DNA of 64,000 nt from Cryobacterium sp. PH31-O1 (GTDB lineage Bacteria > Actinomycetota > Actinomycetes > Actinomycetales > Microbacteriaceae). The notes under the pieces were generated by a model. It worked only from the letters and a program-made list of their open reading frames with translations, searched no databases and was not told where the DNA came from. The translations under genes were made by a program, and so were the position numbers. Below are positions 62,798-64,000 of this stretch, one piece after another (position 1 is the first letter of the stretch; each line of letters begins with the position of its first letter). The DNA lies in assembly GCF_030063455.1 (NCBI RefSeq), contig NZ_JASITB010000009.1:79199-143198 (forward strand), written 5' to 3'.

Positions 62798-63955
62798 TTA
62801 GCGCAGCAGCAGGTTGGGCTGAAGCAGGTACTTGTAGCTGTCCGCTCCGGCCTGCTCGCGCGAGGTCTGGCTGGTGATCAAAACAGGCCCTGGCTTGTTG
62901 GGGTTTTCCGTTTTGGTGAATGAGATCCGCACAAATTCGGAGTGCACGGCGCTGAGCCCGTCGAGAAGAAACTGCGGCTTGAGCGAAACGACAGTTTCGG
63001 TACCGGAGAGGATCGCGTCAATGGTTTCCGTGGCCTGAGCCTGCTCCGAGCCCACCGCTTCCAAAGTGACCCCATCAACGGCGAAAGTGAACCGCAGCGC
63101 TGCTTCGCGCTCCAGCACGAGTTGCACGCGCCGGGTCGCTTCGATCAGTTCGGCCGTGTTCATGACCGCGTAGTTGTCAACAGTGGCGGGGAACAAACGG
63201 CGAACCGGGGGAAAATTACCCTTGATGAGTAGCGAGGTGACGGTCTTCTTATTGGCGGTGAACGCGATCAGTTCACGGTCATCGCTGTTGGTGATGGAAA
63301 CGGAGATTGTTCCGCTGTGACCGAAGGTCTTGCCAACTTCCTGCAGGGTTCGCGCCGGCACGAGGGCGGTTATCGTGCCCGTTTCACTGCCAGTGGTACT
63401 GCTTCCCGGATCCCAATCGATCTCACGAACCGCGACGCGGTAGCGGTCGGTGGCGACGAGGCTCAGGCTGTTTTCGGTTACTTCGAGCTGTACACCGGTA
63501 ATGACGGGAGTGACATCGTCCCGCGACGCGGCGACGGCGACTTGAGCGACGGCTGCGGCGAAATCTTCAGCCGGTACGAGGCCTGATTGGGTGCTGACGA
63601 CCGGAATGCTCGGATATTCCTCAACGGGCATAGACAGCAGGGTAAAGCTTGCGGAACCACAGCTGACCTTGATTCGCGAGTTTTCCGTGGAGAAGCGCAC
63701 CGGTGCGTTCGGAAGACGGCTGGCGATTTCGGCGAGCAGCCGGCCGGAGACGAGGACCTTGCCGATTTCTTCTACTTCGGCGACGATCTCGGTCTGAGCC
63801 GAGACCTCGTAGTCGAAAGACGAGAGAATCAAGCCCGTGGCGGTCGCTTCGATGAGTACACCACTCAAAATCGGCAGAGTCGTTCGTTGGGGAAGAAGTT
63901 TGACGGCGAAGGACACTGCTTCGCTGAAGACATCCCGATTTGCCTGAAATCTCAC
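62798..63955 (-). CDS. dnaN: DNA polymerase III sliding clamp (beta subunit)
   Basis: 385 residues from GTG at 63955, where the family N-terminus VRFQANRDVFSEAVSFAVKLLP begins and AAGGAC precedes. The three-domain clamp fold is recognisable (ATDRYRVAVREI, LLIKGNFPPVRRLFP, SLKPQFLLDGL). It tethers DNA polymerase to DNA. The remaining 45 bases of the window are the start of the dnaN upstream region, with oriC and dnaA expected beyond the edge. Confidence 0.97.
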   Translation of the reverse strand: MRFQANRDVFSEAVSFAVKLLPQRTTLPILSGVLIEATATGLILSSFDYEVSAQTEIVAEVEEIGKVLVSGRLLAEIASRLPNAPVRFSTENSRIKVSCGSASFTLLSMPVEEYPSIPVVSTQSGLVPAEDFAAAVAQVAVAASRDDVTPVITGVQLEVTENSLSLVATDRYRVAVREIDWDPGSSTTGSETGTITALVPARTLQEVGKTFGHSGTISVSITNSDDRELIAFTANKKTVTSLLIKGNFPPVRRLFPATVDNYAVMNTAELIEATRRVQLVLEREAALRFTFAVDGVTLEAVGSEQAQATETIDAILSGTETVVSLKPQFLLDGLSAVHSEFVRISFTKTENPNKPGPVLITSQTSREQAGADSYKYLLQPNLLLR

Positions 63956-64000
63956 GAAACAGTCCTTGCGTTCGACGGGCGGGTGGGTGGGCCTCAATGC

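Overview
The window is chromosomal DNA of a high-GC Gram-positive bacterium, most likely a member of the Microbacteriaceae (Actinomycetota). The grounds are the gyrA-gyrB-DUF721-recF-dnaN block, the actinobacterial fhaA-fhaB-pstP-rodA-pbpA-pknA-pknB operon, CrgA, a class E sortase, frequent GTG/TTG starts and leaderless promoters, and heavy use of the word GCGGATGC/GCATCCGC. The right end stops 45 bases upstream of dnaN, so oriC and dnaA should lie just beyond it.

Layout. 1-3.2 kb: the start of an hxlB-like isomerase, a LuxR-type regulator and a TPP-riboswitch-controlled thiC. 3.2-13 kb: a sugar locus on the minus strand with a LacI regulator, a secreted glucoamylase-like/GH144-like glycosidase, a peptide-type (family 5) ABC importer and a GH1 beta-glucosidase. 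Two identical LacI-type operators overlap the -10 boxes in front of the glycosidase and the binding protein. 13.2-25.7 kb: an extracellular oxidase block with a membrane-anchored protein, a SARP regulator, a response regulator/histidine kinase pair, a lipoprotein, a three-site multicopper oxidase and a 1955-residue secreted animal-type haem peroxidase with RTX calcium repeats, Fn3 and Ig-like domains. The peroxidase keeps every catalytic residue. MopA-like peroxidases and multicopper oxidases are the two enzyme classes known for bacterial Mn(II) oxidation, so this is the best candidate here for an undescribed system.

25.9-29.6 kb: a TetR regulator with an acyl-CoA dehydrogenase and an acyl-CoA synthetase, behind a promoter that holds two palindromic operators. 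29.6-34.5 kb: a UvrA2-type ABC ATPase, a coding-like remnant, a DHA2 drug exporter and a zinc-ribbon protein. 34.7-39.6 kb: an MHS-family transporter, a LysR regulator and the mmsB-mmsA pair of valine/3-hydroxyisobutyrate breakdown. 39.6-41.4 kb: an EI24 membrane protein and a b-type cytochrome. 41.6 kb to the end is the conserved origin-proximal core: tRNA-Leu, the cell-shape and Ser/Thr-kinase operon, trpG/pabA, sortase E, crgA, rhomboid, ppiA, tRNA-Ala and tRNA-Ile, DUF3566, gyrA, gyrB, DUF721, recF and dnaN. It also carries a perfect parS site and a three-box DnaA cluster.

A family of GGGCCC-rich palindromic repeats occupies intergenic spaces at 9.9, 13.0, 25.8 and 50.9-51.1 kb. Two copies of the same subtype bracket the oxidase block. 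All functional statements rest on reading the sequence and on family knowledge; no searches were run.
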